DNA of 64,000 bases from Maritimibacter sp. DP1N21-5 (GCF_019218295.1 NZ_JAHUZF010000006.1:186001-250000); one strand, 5' to 3'. Shown: positions 7,308 through 16,678, counted from the first letter of the stretch. Translations and numbers: made by a program. The notes: generated by a model not told the origin, from the letters alone.

Positions 7308-8123
7308 ATGAACAAGGACGCAAGGGAGCAACTCGCCGACGATGTGAGTGCCAACCTTCCTTACCTGCGCCGCTATGCGCGCGCTCTGACAGGCAGCCAG
7401 GACAGCGGTGACACCTATGCACTCGCAACGCTCGAGGCGATTTTGTCCGATCCCGATCAATACAATGGCGGCCCGGATGCAAAAGTTGCCCTGTTCCGCA
7501 GTTTCCACGCGATCTGGACGACATCCGGCGCGGTCTTTGGAAACGATTCAGATGCGACAGATCTTGCCCGCAAGGCACGCGACCATCTGTCGAAGCTGAC
7601 GCCGAACACACGCGAGGCGCTGCTGCTTCACACCGTAGAAGACTTTTCGCCCGCCGATGTTGGCACCATCATGGATGTGCCCCCGGAGGAAGCGCAGGAA
7701 TTGATCGACATCGCCTATGCCGAGATGGGCCAAAACGTATCGGGGAGGGTCATGATCATCGAGGATGAGGCGATCATTTCCATGGATCTCGAAACCATCG
7801 TCGCCGACATGGGCCACCGCGTCACCGGCATCGCGCGCACACGTGACCGCGCCGTGCAACTGGCCAAGGAAGAAAGCGCGGATCTGATCCTGTCGGACAT
7901 CCAGCTTGCGGACAATTCCAGCGGGATTGACGCGGTGAACGACATCATCGCCGCGCAAGGCGAGCGTCCCGTCATCTTCATCACCGCGTTTCCCGAACGG
8001 CTTCTGACCGGCGAGGGGCCGGAACCGGCATTCCTCATCTCAAAGCCGTACACCGAAGCGCAGGTCAAATCGGCCGTCAGTCAGGCCATGTTCTTTTCAT
8101 CGACGGAAACGTTGAAAGCCTGA
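7308..8123 (+). CDS. phyR: General stress response regulator PhyR
   Basis: A 271-residue protein: an N-terminal ECF-sigma-like domain (about residues 1-135; NLPYLRRYARALTGSQDSGD, NTREALLLHTVEDFSPADVG) joined to a C-terminal receiver (GRVMIIEDEAIISMDLE, phospho-Asp in LILSDIQL, FITAFPERLL, ISKPY). This reversed architecture defines PhyR. On phosphorylation the sigma-like half binds NepR and frees EcfG. I chose the ATG at 7308 (MNKDAREQ), preceded by AAAGGC; an ATG at 7260 in frame lies inside the promoter overlap and would add a basic 16-residue stretch. It is convergent with dps across a strong terminator. Confidence 0.95.
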   Translation: MNKDAREQLADDVSANLPYLRRYARALTGSQDSGDTYALATLEAILSDPDQYNGGPDAKVALFRSFHAIWTTSGAVFGNDSDATDLARKARDHLSKLTPNTREALLLHTVEDFSPADVGTIMDVPPEEAQELIDIAYAEMGQNVSGRVMIIEDEAIISMDLETIVADMGHRVTGIARTRDRAVQLAKEESADLILSDIQLADNSSGIDAVNDIIAAQGERPVIFITAFPERLLTGEGPEPAFLISKPYTEAQVKSAVSQAMFFSSTETLKA

Positions 8124-8129
8124 GGAAAA

Positions 8130-8157
8130 AACCCCGCCGCACGCTTGCGGCGGGGTT
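8130..8157. terminator. Bidirectional terminator between phyR and dps
   Basis: A 12-bp perfect stem (AACCCCGCCGCA / TGCGGCGGGGTT) with loop CGCT, preceded on the plus strand by a run of A that gives a T tract for the minus-strand dps transcript. Confidence 0.85.
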
Positions 8158-8164
8158 CCGTGTC

Positions 8165-8662
8165 TCATGACTTGGAAATGGCGCGCAGCATCCATGCCGC
8201 CTGTTCGTGGAAGGCCGAACGCGCGGTCGCCATGTCTTCGGTGACGATGTCGCGATTGCGTTCCGCCAGTTCTGCAAGCGCATGCAAACGGTGCGCCAGG
8301 CGCTCATGATCTGCTGCCAGGTCTTCGACCATCTGCGCGGTGGACATCGGCCCCTTGGGATCCTCGACCCGCGACCGGCTCACGATGTCCCTGAGCGCGG
8401 AGGGCGCAAGCTCACCCAAGGCACGCACCCGCTCTGCCAGCGCATCCGCGGCTTCGAACATGTTGGTGTAATGCTCTTCCGTCAGGTTGTGCACCGAATA
8501 GAACAGCGGCCCCTCGACATTCCAGTGGTAGGCATGTGTTTTGAAAACAAGGCAATAGGTGTCCGCCAGAACATCCGAAAGACCGGTTGCCACCGCTTCC
8601 GTATTCTGGACGCCGGTTGAGACGTCGTCGCTTGAAGGAACAACTTTCAATGCGTCAGTCAT
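8165..8662 (-). CDS. dps: Dps-family ferritin-like DNA-protection protein
   Basis: A 165-residue Dps/ferritin-like protein. The signature THAYHWNVEGPLFYSVHNL contains the His and aromatic residues at the inter-subunit ferroxidase site, and HYTNMFEAADALAERVRALG supplies the next metal ligands; helices fill the rest. Dps dodecamers oxidise and store iron and bind DNA, limiting hydroxyl radical damage. An exact EcfG-type promoter lies 34 bases upstream (8696-8720), so it is a direct output of the adjacent phyR-nepR-ecfG switch, as in other alphaproteobacteria. Confidence 0.93.
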   Translation of the reverse strand: MTDALKVVPSSDDVSTGVQNTEAVATGLSDVLADTYCLVFKTHAYHWNVEGPLFYSVHNLTEEHYTNMFEAADALAERVRALGELAPSALRDIVSRSRVEDPKGPMSTAQMVEDLAADHERLAHRLHALAELAERNRDIVTEDMATARSAFHEQAAWMLRAISKS

Positions 8663-8695
8663 CGTGATCTCCGTTATGGGTTGCGTTGCCTATTC

Positions 8696-8720
8696 AACGG
8701 GAAAAGCGACCAAGAGTTCC
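8696..8720 (-). promoter_or_regulatory. EcfG-type promoter of dps
   Basis: Minus strand GGAAC (8720-8716), 16 bases, CGTT (8699-8696): exact consensus, 34 bases before the dps start at 8662. Confidence 0.88.
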
Positions 8721-8991
8721 TTTTTCCACGCAAAATCCGCCCGAGCGCAGACGGGCCGGTACCAAGCCCGATGGCGCAGCCGCAGGGCACCAAGATCCAG
8801 GTCGATCCGAGGCTGACCACCCGCTCGACAAAGCGATTGAGCGCGATAGGCCACCCCGGCCTTCCGTCAAGAGACAGACCTGCAAAAAGTCGCATCAGCA
8901 TGGGAGATCACCCGGAATGAGCGAAATTTTGCGTATACAAATTCGCGCTTAGGTGGCATTCTGCCGATATTCGATGCAGGAGACCAATTCT
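8721..8991. other. Intergenic stretch without a convincing gene
   Basis: Between the dps promoter and the cytochrome gene I see no assured gene. A minus-strand open frame (8674-8901, 75 codons; MLMRLFAGLSLDGRPGWPIA) is moderately hydrophobic but overlaps the dps promoter and has no visible ribosome site. The AT-rich patch at about 8925-8950 may hold the promoter of the cytochrome gene. Confidence 0.4.
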
Positions 8992-11900
8992 ATGCGCGCT
9001 CGTTTTCTCGTCCCCGTTCTTCTCGCCCTGTTTTCAATGTCGCACATCACCTCGGCCGAAGAGCCGCCGCAAGCGGGCCAGAGTGCTGAGCTTCCGTTGC
9101 CAAGCACCTTGCCCCTGATCGACTATGAAAACGTGCTGTTTCCGTGGATCGCGAAACGCGAGTATGTGGCGCTGGACTGGAAACGCGACAAAAGCTGGCG
9201 CGACACGGGCCCGTTTGTCTTCAATATGAGTTTCGGCATCCACCCGGCTGTCCGCATGTACTACTCGCCCGAGATCATGACCTGGCTGGAGGGCGGCCGC
9301 GAAGGCGCGATCGAGGACGGGGCCATCGTTGTCAAGGAAATGGTGAACCCGCCGTCGGCCCGATACAACGAGCATTATGCAAGCCTGCTGAAAGAACACC
9401 CGAACGACCCGGAAAGGGTCGCGCGGGAGATGGAACATTATGCCTACAACGAAGGTGGCCTGAACTGGACGGTTATGGTCAAGGACAGCGCCCTGTCCCA
9501 CGGCGGGTGGTTCTTCGCATCGGTCTATTTTGCGAACACAGAGGATATGAAGGCGCGCAAACCGGTCATCGACACATTCGAGGCGCCCTTCAGCCCGCCG
9601 CTGGGTGCGGGTGGCGACGGGATGTGCATGCGCTGTCACGCCTCTGCCGCCGAAGAGCTGATCTTTTCCGCGCTCGAGAACATCGAAGGGTATCCGGGTG
9701 AACCGGTGATTTACCGCGTGGACGCCAGCTGGCGCGACCTGCCCATGGCGCAAAAGCCCGCCTTTGGTGCGAGCCTCGAGGAGATGATCAAGTCCTACGT
9801 GAACGACCCCCACGACCCTGCCGCCATGCGCGCCGCACATGTGGCCGCGGCCAAGGCGTCACCGGTCGACCAGAACAAGGCATTTACCGATATGTTCCCG
9901 GGTACGGGCGGTGTCGACATCACGCGCGCCAATCTGCAAACGCTGCCCAGCGAATGGCTGGATCACGTGCCTGCGCGGCCCAACGACACCCAGCATTTCC
10001 TGACCTCGGACAATTGCGTGGGCTGCCACGGTGGCCTGGGCGGTGCGCCTTCCGGGGTGACCATGTTCATCAAGGACGGCCCCGCCTATGGCGACGGGTT
10101 CAACATCTCCGAATACGGCGAATGGCGCTGGTCACCGATGGGGCTGGCCGGGCGTGACCCGATTTTCTATGCGCAACTCGAATCCGAATTTGCCCTGCTG
10201 GAAGAGGCGGGCGTAGGTGATCTGTCCGAAAACCTCGGCACCACGTGCCTGTCCTGCCACGGTGCGATGGGTCAACGCCAGCTTGAGATCGACGCACACA
10301 ACAACCCGGACAGCGGTCTGGACGGCAACACCTTCAAGGTGGCCTACACCCTGCTGCATGATCCGCTGACCACGGCTGAAAAGGAACAGCAGATCGCCGA
10401 CGGCACCTACGACTACCATGAATACGGCAACCTCGCCCGCGAGGGGATCTCCTGTGCCGTATGCCACCACATCGCGCCGCCGGAACGCGCGGAAGGGCAG
10501 CCGGACTACAACACGCTCGACACCTATCTGATGAACGGCACCACGGGCGTGTTCCGCACGAACCCGGCCAACGAGCTGATCGGCCCGTTCCAGGACGTGC
10601 GCCAGAAGCCGATGCAGAACGCCATGGGCATCACGCCGCTGCATGACGACTACATCACGGAAAGCGAGATGTGCGGCGCGTGCCACACCATCAACCTGCC
10701 CAATGTCGACGCCGCGACAGACAAGCCCCTGCCCGGATTCACGGTCGAGGAACAGGCGATCCTGAACCAATCGGCACAGAACGCTGTCGAATTCCTCAAG
10801 GACGAGTTCGGCGTGACCTATCGTGAGCCGCTTGTGCAATTCCAGCACTCGGTCGAGCAGGCCACCTTCCTCGAATGGCAGAACAGCCAGTTCGCGGACG
10901 CAGGCACGGCCCAGTCCTGTCAGGACTGCCACATGAAAAGCAATTTCGAGACCATGGATGGCAGGATCAAGATCGAAAGCCTGACCACGCAGATCGCGAC
11001 CATTCAGGACACGAACCTGCCCGAAGTGCCCAACGCGCTGCCACATGACGAGTTGGATGTGCCCTTCCGCGACGACTACAAGCGGCACAATTTCGTGGGC
11101 CTGAACGCCTTCATGGTCGAGATGCTGTCGCAATTCGACGAAGAGATGGGACTGGGGCCCAAGGACCCGATGACCTACGCGACCAACGGTGCAGCCCTGT
11201 CATTGGAGACGATGGCCCTGCAGGCCCGGGATGAAACGGCGGATGTGGCCATCGAAAGCCTGTCGGCCACGGGTGGCGTACTGGAAGCGGTCGTCAGTGT
11301 TGACAACAAGACAGGGCACCGCCTGCCGTCGGGCGTCGGCTTCCGCCGCGCGTTCCTTGAGGTGAAGCTGACGGATGCGAATGGCAAGCAGGTCTGGTGT
11401 TCCGGCTGTACGAATGGCGCGGGGGTCATCATCGGCCCGGATGGGAAGCCGCTGAAGACCGAATTCCTCGACTTCGTCCCCGACGGTGCGACGGAAGCGC
11501 TCTACCAACCGCATTACGATCTGATCGACAGTGAAACGCAGGTGCAGATCTACGAGGAGTTGACCCAGAATGCGAAGAAGGAGTTCACCTCCAGCTTCGT
11601 GCACCGCGTCTACCACCCCAAGGACAACCGGCTGCTGCCGTGGGGCGCGGCGGAGCCCGGCACGGAAGCCTTCAAGGCGCGGTTTGGAGACTCGGAGGTG
11701 ACGGCCGCGTTCATGAAAGCGACGATGCCCGAAGGGCGCGCCGAACATGACGCGGGCGTCAAGGCTGGCAAGGACGAGTTGACCTACAAGATCACGTTGC
11801 CATCCGGCGTGGATATCAGCGGCGGTATGATCTCCGCCACGCTCTACTCGCAGGCGATCCCGCCCTACTATCTCAAGCAGCGCTTCGAAACGGCGCCTAC

Positions 11901-12012
11901 GGGCCCCGCGACGCAACGGCTCTACTATCTCGCGAGCCGTCTAAAGACCAAGGGCACCTTGATCGAAGACTGGAAACTCAAGATCCAGAGCGACAGCGCG
12001 CAACTGCAGTAA
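8992..12012 (+). CDS. Large periplasmic hexaheme cytochrome c
   Basis: A 1006-residue exported protein. I use the ATG at 8992, preceded by CAGGAGA, giving the signal peptide MRARFLVPVLLALFSMSHIT. Six CXXCH heme sites are visible: CMRCH (about 212), CVGCH (342), CLSCH (419), CAVCH (488), CGACH (561) and CQDCH (643). A later CSGC (about 800) is not a heme site. After the heme region comes a beta-rich domain with VDNKTGHRLPSGVGFRR, a motif seen near the end of other multiheme cytochromes. There is no membrane helix beyond the signal. It is monocistronic, so its electron partner is unknown. Periplasmic electron transfer or an oxidoreductase of a nitrogen or sulfur compound is plausible but unproven. 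Confidence 0.85.
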   Translation: MRARFLVPVLLALFSMSHITSAEEPPQAGQSAELPLPSTLPLIDYENVLFPWIAKREYVALDWKRDKSWRDTGPFVFNMSFGIHPAVRMYYSPEIMTWLEGGREGAIEDGAIVVKEMVNPPSARYNEHYASLLKEHPNDPERVAREMEHYAYNEGGLNWTVMVKDSALSHGGWFFASVYFANTEDMKARKPVIDTFEAPFSPPLGAGGDGMCMRCHASAAEELIFSALENIEGYPGEPVIYRVDASWRDLPMAQKPAFGASLEEMIKSYVNDPHDPAAMRAAHVAAAKASPVDQNKAFTDMFPGTGGVDITRANLQTLPSEWLDHVPARPNDTQHFLTSDNCVGCHGGLGGAPSGVTMFIKDGPAYGDGFNISEYGEWRWSPMGLAGRDPIFYAQLESEFALLEEAGVGDLSENLGTTCLSCHGAMGQRQLEIDAHNNPDSGLDGNTFKVAYTLLHDPLTTAEKEQQIADGTYDYHEYGNLAREGISCAVCHHIAPPERAEGQPDYNTLDTYLMNGTTGVFRTNPANELIGPFQDVRQKPMQNAMGITPLHDDYITESEMCGACHTINLPNVDAATDKPLPGFTVEEQAILNQSAQNAVEFLKDEFGVTYREPLVQFQHSVEQATFLEWQNSQFADAGTAQSCQDCHMKSNFETMDGRIKIESLTTQIATIQDTNLPEVPNALPHDELDVPFRDDYKRHNFVGLNAFMVEMLSQFDEEMGLGPKDPMTYATNGAALSLETMALQARDETADVAIESLSATGGVLEAVVSVDNKTGHRLPSGVGFRRAFLEVKLTDANGKQVWCSGCTNGAGVIIGPDGKPLKTEFLDFVPDGATEALYQPHYDLIDSETQVQIYEELTQNAKKEFTSSFVHRVYHPKDNRLLPWGAAEPGTEAFKARFGDSEVTAAFMKATMPEGRAEHDAGVKAGKDELTYKITLPSGVDISGGMISATLYSQAIPPYYLKQRFETAPTGPATQRLYYLASRLKTKGTLIEDWKLKIQSDSAQLQ

Positions 12013-12025
12013 GGACAGCGCACCC

Positions 12026-12057
12026 GAACACCGGCCAGCTGGCTTTGGCCGGTGTTC
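12026..12057 (+). terminator. Hairpin after the cytochrome gene
   Basis: A 12-bp inverted repeat (GAACACCGGCCA / TGGCCGGTGTTC) 13 bases after the stop. No T run follows, so termination may be only partial or the hairpin may protect the 3' end. Confidence 0.6.
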
Positions 12058-12162
12058 CGACAAATCCTTGCAACCGCGCGCTCCAAGCCTTGCGAGATCA
12101 ATCGAACGGCCGCAGCGCCTGGTGCAGTTTCCATCCATTCTGAAAGCTGTTGCCGGAAAAAG

Positions 12163-12252
12163 TGGCGGAGACGAAGGGATTCGAACCCTCGAGACGGTTT
12201 CCCGCCTACTCCCTTAGCAGGGGAGCGCCTTCGACCACTCGGCCACGTCTCC
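12163..12252 (-). tRNA. tRNA-Ser (anticodon GCT)
   Basis: Read on the minus strand, GGAGACG pairs with CGTCTCC to form the acceptor stem, and 3' GCCA encodes the discriminator and CCA end. The anticodon loop CTGCTAA gives anticodon GCT (codons AGC/AGT). The long variable arm and TTCGAATCC of the T loop are typical of class II tRNA-Ser. The gene is 90 bases long. Confidence 0.95.
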
Positions 12253-12420
12253 GCTGACCCGTCTATCGTTCCCCCCCGGGCAGGGCAAGCAGAAAGCAGG
12301 GCGCCTATCAACGAACCTCGATGATGAGAAGTCAGGCCAATTCATCGGCCGTGACCAACATGTGACGCGGCACGCAAGAAAATCGTTGCCGGAATCAAAA
12401 ATTCAACCATGAATTGAATT

Positions 12421-12436
12421 TGCACCATACGGTGCA
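12421..12436 (+). promoter_or_regulatory. Palindrome upstream of the CurA-type oxidoreductase, possible operator
   Basis: TGCACCATACGGTGCA is a perfect 6-bp inverted repeat with a 4-base spacer, 24 bases before the start codon and next to AT-rich promoter-like sequence (AAAATTCAACCATGAATTG). This size and position suit a TetR- or MarR-type repressor. No regulator gene is adjacent. Confidence 0.5.
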
Positions 12437-12459
12437 GCATTTCAAAATGGGAGAAGATG

Positions 12460-13464
12460 ATGACTGAACACACAGCGACATCTTGGTTTTTTAACGAGCG
12501 CCCAAAAGACTTGATTTCAGAAACCACACTGACCCTGCGCGAACATACGCTGCCCGATCTTCTGGAGGGTGAGTTCAGGGTAAAAACCCACTACCTGTCC
12601 CTCGACGCCACCAACCGTGTCTGGTTGTCGGATTGGGACATCTACATGGATCCGGTCCGCCTTGGCGATCCGATGCGCGGCTTTGTGGTCGGGGAGGTGA
12701 CCGAAAGCCGGAACGCGGACTTCCCCGTCGGCAGCTTTGCATCGGGCATGGCGTCCTGGGCGGATTACGTGATCGGTGACGCAGAGCGGTTCACACCGTT
12801 TCCAATCGACAAGGACCTCGGGCACGCCTTTGCCGTCATGAGCATCGCGGGGCCCACCGCCCATGTCGGCCTGCATCATGTCGGAGAGCTGCAGGACAAC
12901 GAAACGGTCGTGGTCAGCGGTGCGGCAGGCGCGGTCGGGCTGATGGTCTGCCAGATGGCCAAGCGGCGGGGGTGTCGTGTGGTCGGCATCGCCGGATCGG
13001 CCGAGAAGTGCCAGATGCTCACCGAAGAGTTCGGGATCGATGCGGCCATCAACTACAAGACCGAAGATGTTCGGGACGCCCTCGGTTCGGCCTGCCCCGA
13101 TGGCATCGACCTCTGTTTCGAAAATGTTGGCGGCGACATCCTCGATGCATCACTTGTGCATATGCGCGACTATGGCCGGGTCGTGATCTGTGGGTTGATC
13201 TCCACATACAACACCAAGTCCCCCACGCCTGGACCGTACATGTTCCGCAACATCATCATGCGGCGCCTGACCATGCGCGGTTTCGTGATCCTCGACTACA
13301 TGGATCTCATGCCGCAGGTCGTCGCGGATCTTGGTGCGTGGATGCAAGCGGGCGAGCTCCGCCTGCCGCTGCATGTGGTCGATGGGCTCGAAAACGCCGT
13401 GGACGCGGTGAACCTGCTCTACACCGGTGGCAACACCGGAAAGGTCCTTGTGCGTATGCACTGA
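12460..13464 (+). CDS. NADP-dependent oxidoreductase, CurA/zinc-free MDR family
   Basis: A 334-residue medium-chain dehydrogenase/reductase without zinc ligands. The Rossmann motif VVVSGAAGAVGLMVCQMAK and the C-terminal ENVGGDILD and YNTKSPTPGPYM stretches match the CurA (curcumin reductase)/leukotriene B4 dehydrogenase branch, which reduces C=C bonds of alpha,beta-unsaturated carbonyls with NADPH. Start: ATG at 12460, six bases after GGGAG; an ATG three bases earlier is too close to that site. It is a single gene with a palindromic site upstream and may be induced by reactive aldehydes or enones; the substrate is unknown. Confidence 0.9.
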   Translation: MTEHTATSWFFNERPKDLISETTLTLREHTLPDLLEGEFRVKTHYLSLDATNRVWLSDWDIYMDPVRLGDPMRGFVVGEVTESRNADFPVGSFASGMASWADYVIGDAERFTPFPIDKDLGHAFAVMSIAGPTAHVGLHHVGELQDNETVVVSGAAGAVGLMVCQMAKRRGCRVVGIAGSAEKCQMLTEEFGIDAAINYKTEDVRDALGSACPDGIDLCFENVGGDILDASLVHMRDYGRVVICGLISTYNTKSPTPGPYMFRNIIMRRLTMRGFVILDYMDLMPQVVADLGAWMQAGELRLPLHVVDGLENAVDAVNLLYTGGNTGKVLVRMH

Positions 13465-13509
13465 CACCCGTTGCCGGGCGCGGGGCACACCGCCGCGTCG
13501 CCCGGTGGC

Positions 13510-14604
13510 TCAGGAATGCAGGAAGTGCATCACGTCGCCATCCTTGACGACATATGCCTTGCCCTCGGCCCGCATCTTGCCTGCTTCCTTGGCCGGCCCC
13601 TCGCCGCCCAGCTCGACGAAGTCGTCATAGGCGATGGTTTCGGCCCGGATGAACCCCTTTTCGAAGTCCCCGTGGATCACGCCGGCCGCCTTGGGTGCGG
13701 AAGTGCCGGATTTGATGGTCCAGGCGCGGGCCTCTTTCGGGCCGACGGTAAAGTATGTCTCGAGGTGGAGCAGCTCGTAGCCAGCGCGGATCAACCGGTC
13801 GAGGCCCGCCTCGGAAAGGCCCATCTCCTCAAGGAACATCTGGGCTTCATCATCTTCAAGCTGGCTGATCTCTTCCTCGATCTGGGCCGAAATCACCACG
13901 TGACTGTTGCCCTGCGCGGACGCCATCTCCGCCACCTTGGCGGAATGGGCGTTGCCGTCAGCAGCTTCCGCTTCGCCCACATTGCAGACGTAGAGAACGG
14001 GCTTGGTGGTCAGCAGTTGCAGCATGGCCCAGGCTTTGGCGTCTTCGTCGTCGATTTCGACCACACGCGCCGGTTTGCCGTCCTCAAGAACCTCCAGCGC
14101 CTGCTTCATCAGACGTTCCTGCTGCACCGCCTCCTTGTCGCCGCCGCGCACCTTGCGCACGATGTTTTGCAGGCGTTTTTCCAAGCTCTCGATATCGGCC
14201 AGCATCAATTCGGTTTCGATGGTTTCGGCATCGGCCACAGGATCCACCCGGCCTTCGACATGGGTCACATCCCCATCCTCGAAACAGCGCAGCACATGGG
14301 CGATGGCGTCGACCTCGCGAATGTTGGCCAGAAACTGGTTGCCCAGCCCCTCGCCCTTCGACGCCCCTTTGACGAGGCCCGCAATGTCGACAAATGTCAT
14401 GCGGGTCGGAATGATCTGCTTGGACGCTGCAATCGCGGCCAACTTGTCCAGGCGTGCATCGGGCACGGCCACCTCGCCCACATTGGGTTCGATGGTGCAA
14501 AAAGGAAAGTTGGCAGCCTGCGCGGCAGCCGTCTTGGTCAATGCGTTGAACAGGGTCGACTTACCAACATTCGGCAGGCCGACGATACCCATCTTGAAAC
14601 CCAT
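13510..14604 (-). CDS. ychF: Ribosome-binding ATPase YchF (OLA1 family)
   Basis: A 364-residue Obg-family P-loop protein: MGFKMGIVGLPNVGKSTLFN (G1), DIAGLVKGASKGEGLGNQFL (G3) and a C-terminal TGS domain (YFTVGPKEARAWTIKSGT) with the conserved end GKAYVVKDGDVMHFL. YchF prefers ATP because the G4 motif is altered, binds ribosomes and affects stress responses and translation initiation. The length is normal and the start ATG at 14604 gives the canonical MGFK. It is divergent from pagL. Confidence 0.95.
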   Translation of the reverse strand: MGFKMGIVGLPNVGKSTLFNALTKTAAAQAANFPFCTIEPNVGEVAVPDARLDKLAAIAASKQIIPTRMTFVDIAGLVKGASKGEGLGNQFLANIREVDAIAHVLRCFEDGDVTHVEGRVDPVADAETIETELMLADIESLEKRLQNIVRKVRGGDKEAVQQERLMKQALEVLEDGKPARVVEIDDEDAKAWAMLQLLTTKPVLYVCNVGEAEAADGNAHSAKVAEMASAQGNSHVVISAQIEEEISQLEDDEAQMFLEEMGLSEAGLDRLIRAGYELLHLETYFTVGPKEARAWTIKSGTSAPKAAGVIHGDFEKGFIRAETIAYDDFVELGGEGPAKEAGKMRAEGKAYVVKDGDVMHFLHS

Positions 14605-14792
14605 CGGAGTCATCCTTTTGTGCGGTTGAGCCGCTTCTAGCAGGACGGTCAACAGGTGCAAGGCGGTGACATGTCGGGAAAATTTCAACCGGGCCCGTCC
14701 AAAAGGAGTGACAGCCCTGTGGCGTACCACATATTGTCGGCATTCGGTGCCATATGCGCCACGATCTATTGATTGAGACTTGGACTTTCGCG

Positions 14793-15278
14793 ATGCTGCG
14801 TATTTGTTTTGCTTTTTTCATTCTGTTTGTTGGCGCGACAAGCGCTTCCGCCCAGGAATGGACACTGGGGCTTGGCACGACAGATTTCGGAGATCAGGGC
14901 CAGGACAGCCTCGCACTGGACCTCGAATACCGGCACACACCTTTTATCGAAAAGCGGGTGTTGTCGGTCGCATGGGGCGTAAATGTCGCTCTGTCGGCAG
15001 AGGGTGACAGTTTCATCGGTGGGGGTATCTGGTCGCGGTGGCAATGGCAGAACGGCTGGTTCATCGACAACAGCATCATGCCCGGCTTCTTCGAGGAAGG
15101 AACCGCAGGCAACGACCTCGGGTCGTCGTTCGAGATTCGCTCCCTGCTCGGGGTCGGCTACCAGTTCGACAACGGCCATGCGCTCTCGGCCGCGATCTCG
15201 CACAAGTCGAATGCCAGCCTGGCTGACGACAACCCCGGCATGAACACCTACACCCTCCGCTATCATTTCCGGTTCTGA
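14793..15278 (+). CDS. pagL: Lipid A 3-O-deacylase (PagL family) outer membrane protein
   Basis: A 161-residue protein with signal peptide MLRICFAFFILFVGATSASA and an eight-strand beta-barrel pattern ending in an aromatic residue (TYTLRYHFRF), as expected for an outer membrane protein. Near the C-terminus lies HKSNASLADDNPG, matching the His-x-Ser catalytic region of PagL (His 137, Ser 139 here). PagL removes the 3-O acyl chain of lipid A, altering membrane barrier and immune recognition. The position of the acidic triad residue of the Pseudomonas enzyme appears to be Asn here. The start at 14793 is preferred because the signal peptide begins there. Confidence 0.8.
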   Translation: MLRICFAFFILFVGATSASAQEWTLGLGTTDFGDQGQDSLALDLEYRHTPFIEKRVLSVAWGVNVALSAEGDSFIGGGIWSRWQWQNGWFIDNSIMPGFFEEGTAGNDLGSSFEIRSLLGVGYQFDNGHALSAAISHKSNASLADDNPGMNTYTLRYHFRF

Positions 15279-15339
15279 GGACGCTTGCCTTTCCCGCACC
15301 GCTTTGGCAGGGACAGCGGGACGTTAAAGGGAGAGCATG

Positions 15340-16134
15340 ATGACAACCCGGATCGATGCCAAATTCGCGGCACTCAAGGCCGAAGGCCGCAAGGCATTCG
15401 TCGCCTATGTTATGGCAGGCGACCCGGATTATGACACATCGCTCGAGGTTGTGCGCGGTCTGCCAGCGGCCGGGGTCGATGTCATCGAACTGGGCTTGCC
15501 CTTTACCGATCCGATGGCCGATGGGCCCACCATTCAATTGGCCGGACAACGCGCTCTGGAGGCCGGGATGACCCTGGACCGCACTCTCGATCTGGCCCGC
15601 GCCTTCCGCCAATCCGACGACACCACACCCATCGTGCTGATGGGCTACTACAACCCGATCTATTCGCGCGGCGTCGACACCTTCCTCGCGCAAGCGCAAG
15701 AGGCAGGTATCGACGGGCTGATCGTGGTTGACCTGCCGCCCGAGGAAGACAGCGAACTCTGCATCCCCGCGCAAGCGGCAGGGCTCAACTTTATCCGGCT
15801 CGCGACACCCACCACCGACGACAAGCGCCTGCCGCGCGTGCTGCAAAACACGTCCGGCTTTGTATATTACGTGTCGATCACCGGGATCACCGGCGCGGCC
15901 GAAGCCGAAGCGGGCGACGTCGGACCCGAGGTTGCCCGCATCAAGGCAGCCACGGATCTGCCGATCATCGTCGGCTTTGGCATCAACACCCCTGACAAAT
16001 CAAAGGCCATTGCATCTGTCGCAGACGGCGCCGTCGTCGGGTCCGCCATCGTCAGCCGCATTGGCGCAGGCGACAGCGTCGACAGTGTCTTGGAGTTTGT
16101 CAAAAGCCTCGCCGACGGCGCGCACGCCGCCTGA
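15340..16134 (+). CDS. trpA: Tryptophan synthase alpha subunit
   Basis: A 264-residue TIM-barrel protein. Family signatures: [20 protein letters not shown] with catalytic Glu and Asp, [36 protein letters not shown] and the phosphate-binding [10 protein letters not shown]. It cleaves indole-3-glycerol phosphate to indole and glyceraldehyde 3-phosphate within the TrpAB complex. AGGGAG lies six bases before the ATG at 15340; an ATG three bases upstream is in frame. trpB is not in this window, so the trp genes are split, as is common in alphaproteobacteria. Confidence 0.95.
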   Translation: MTTRIDAKFAALKAEGRKAFVAYVMAGDPDYDTSLEVVRGLPAAGVDVIELGLPFTDPMADGPTIQLAGQRALEAGMTLDRTLDLARAFRQSDDTTPIVLMGYYNPIYSRGVDTFLAQAQEAGIDGLIVVDLPPEEDSELCIPAQAAGLNFIRLATPTTDDKRLPRVLQNTSGFVYYVSITGITGAAEAEAGDVGPEVARIKAATDLPIIVGFGINTPDKSKAIASVADGAVVGSAIVSRIGAGDSVDSVLEFVKSLADGAHAA

Positions 16135-16243
16135 CCGGCAAGTCCGCGCCGAAAGTCCGGGCGCCGACCGGGGTGCAATCGTAATTATTGAAGTTTCGGC
16201 AGAATGCGGCGATGTTCGTATCAATAACGAACGCCTCTTTGCC

Positions 16244-16678
16244 GTGATCAAGACCTACTCATCGCCGTCCGAGATTTCGGAAACCCTGTTGGAACGAACA
16301 GGTGACGCATTGCTGTCGCATGACTTCGACAGTTTTGCAGATTGCTTTTTCATTCCATACGGCATCGAGACCGTAAACGGAAAACGCACCATCGGGTCGC
16401 GCGAAAATCTGAACCTCACCTTCGATGCCGTACACGCGCATCTTCTGAAGCAGCAGGTGACGATCATGGCGCGCCACTGTGTGTCCGCCAGCTTCCGGTC
16501 ACCGAACGAAGTGGCCGCCACGCATGAAACGCGCCTGATCAGCCGCGATATTCTGGTGCAGGACCCCTACCCGGCTTTTTCGCTGATCAAACGCCAGCCG
16601 AATGGCGTATGGAAAGTTGCGTTCACGTCCTACGTCATTGTCGATTCCGCGGATCTCAACAACGCACTTCACGCCTAG
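16244..16678 (+). CDS. Small NTF2/SnoaL-like protein, function unknown
   Basis: About 144 residues in frame with [40 protein letters not shown], an arrangement of helices then a curved sheet that resembles the NTF2-like fold: helical N-terminus, [10 protein letters not shown] strand, and [13 protein letters not shown] strand near the end. I find no ATG. GTG at 16244 is the best start, and the true one could be further upstream, since the frame stays open and stop-free. The end overlaps the convergent cmk gene by four bases. Function not recognised. Confidence 0.6.
   Translation: MIKTYSSPSEISETLLERTGDALLSHDFDSFADCFFIPYGIETVNGKRTIGSRENLNLTFDAVHAHLLKQQVTIMARHCVSASFRSPNEVAATHETRLISRDILVQDPYPAFSLIKRQPNGVWKVAFTSYVIVDSADLNNALHA

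Noticed and set aside
8674..8901. Possible small membrane protein on the minus strand
   Set aside because: Overlaps the dps promoter, no ribosome site, weak hydrophobicity; left as unannotated intergenic DNA.
11390..11410. Seventh heme site in the multiheme cytochrome
   Set aside because: Reads C-S-G-C-T, without the histidine required for covalent heme c binding.
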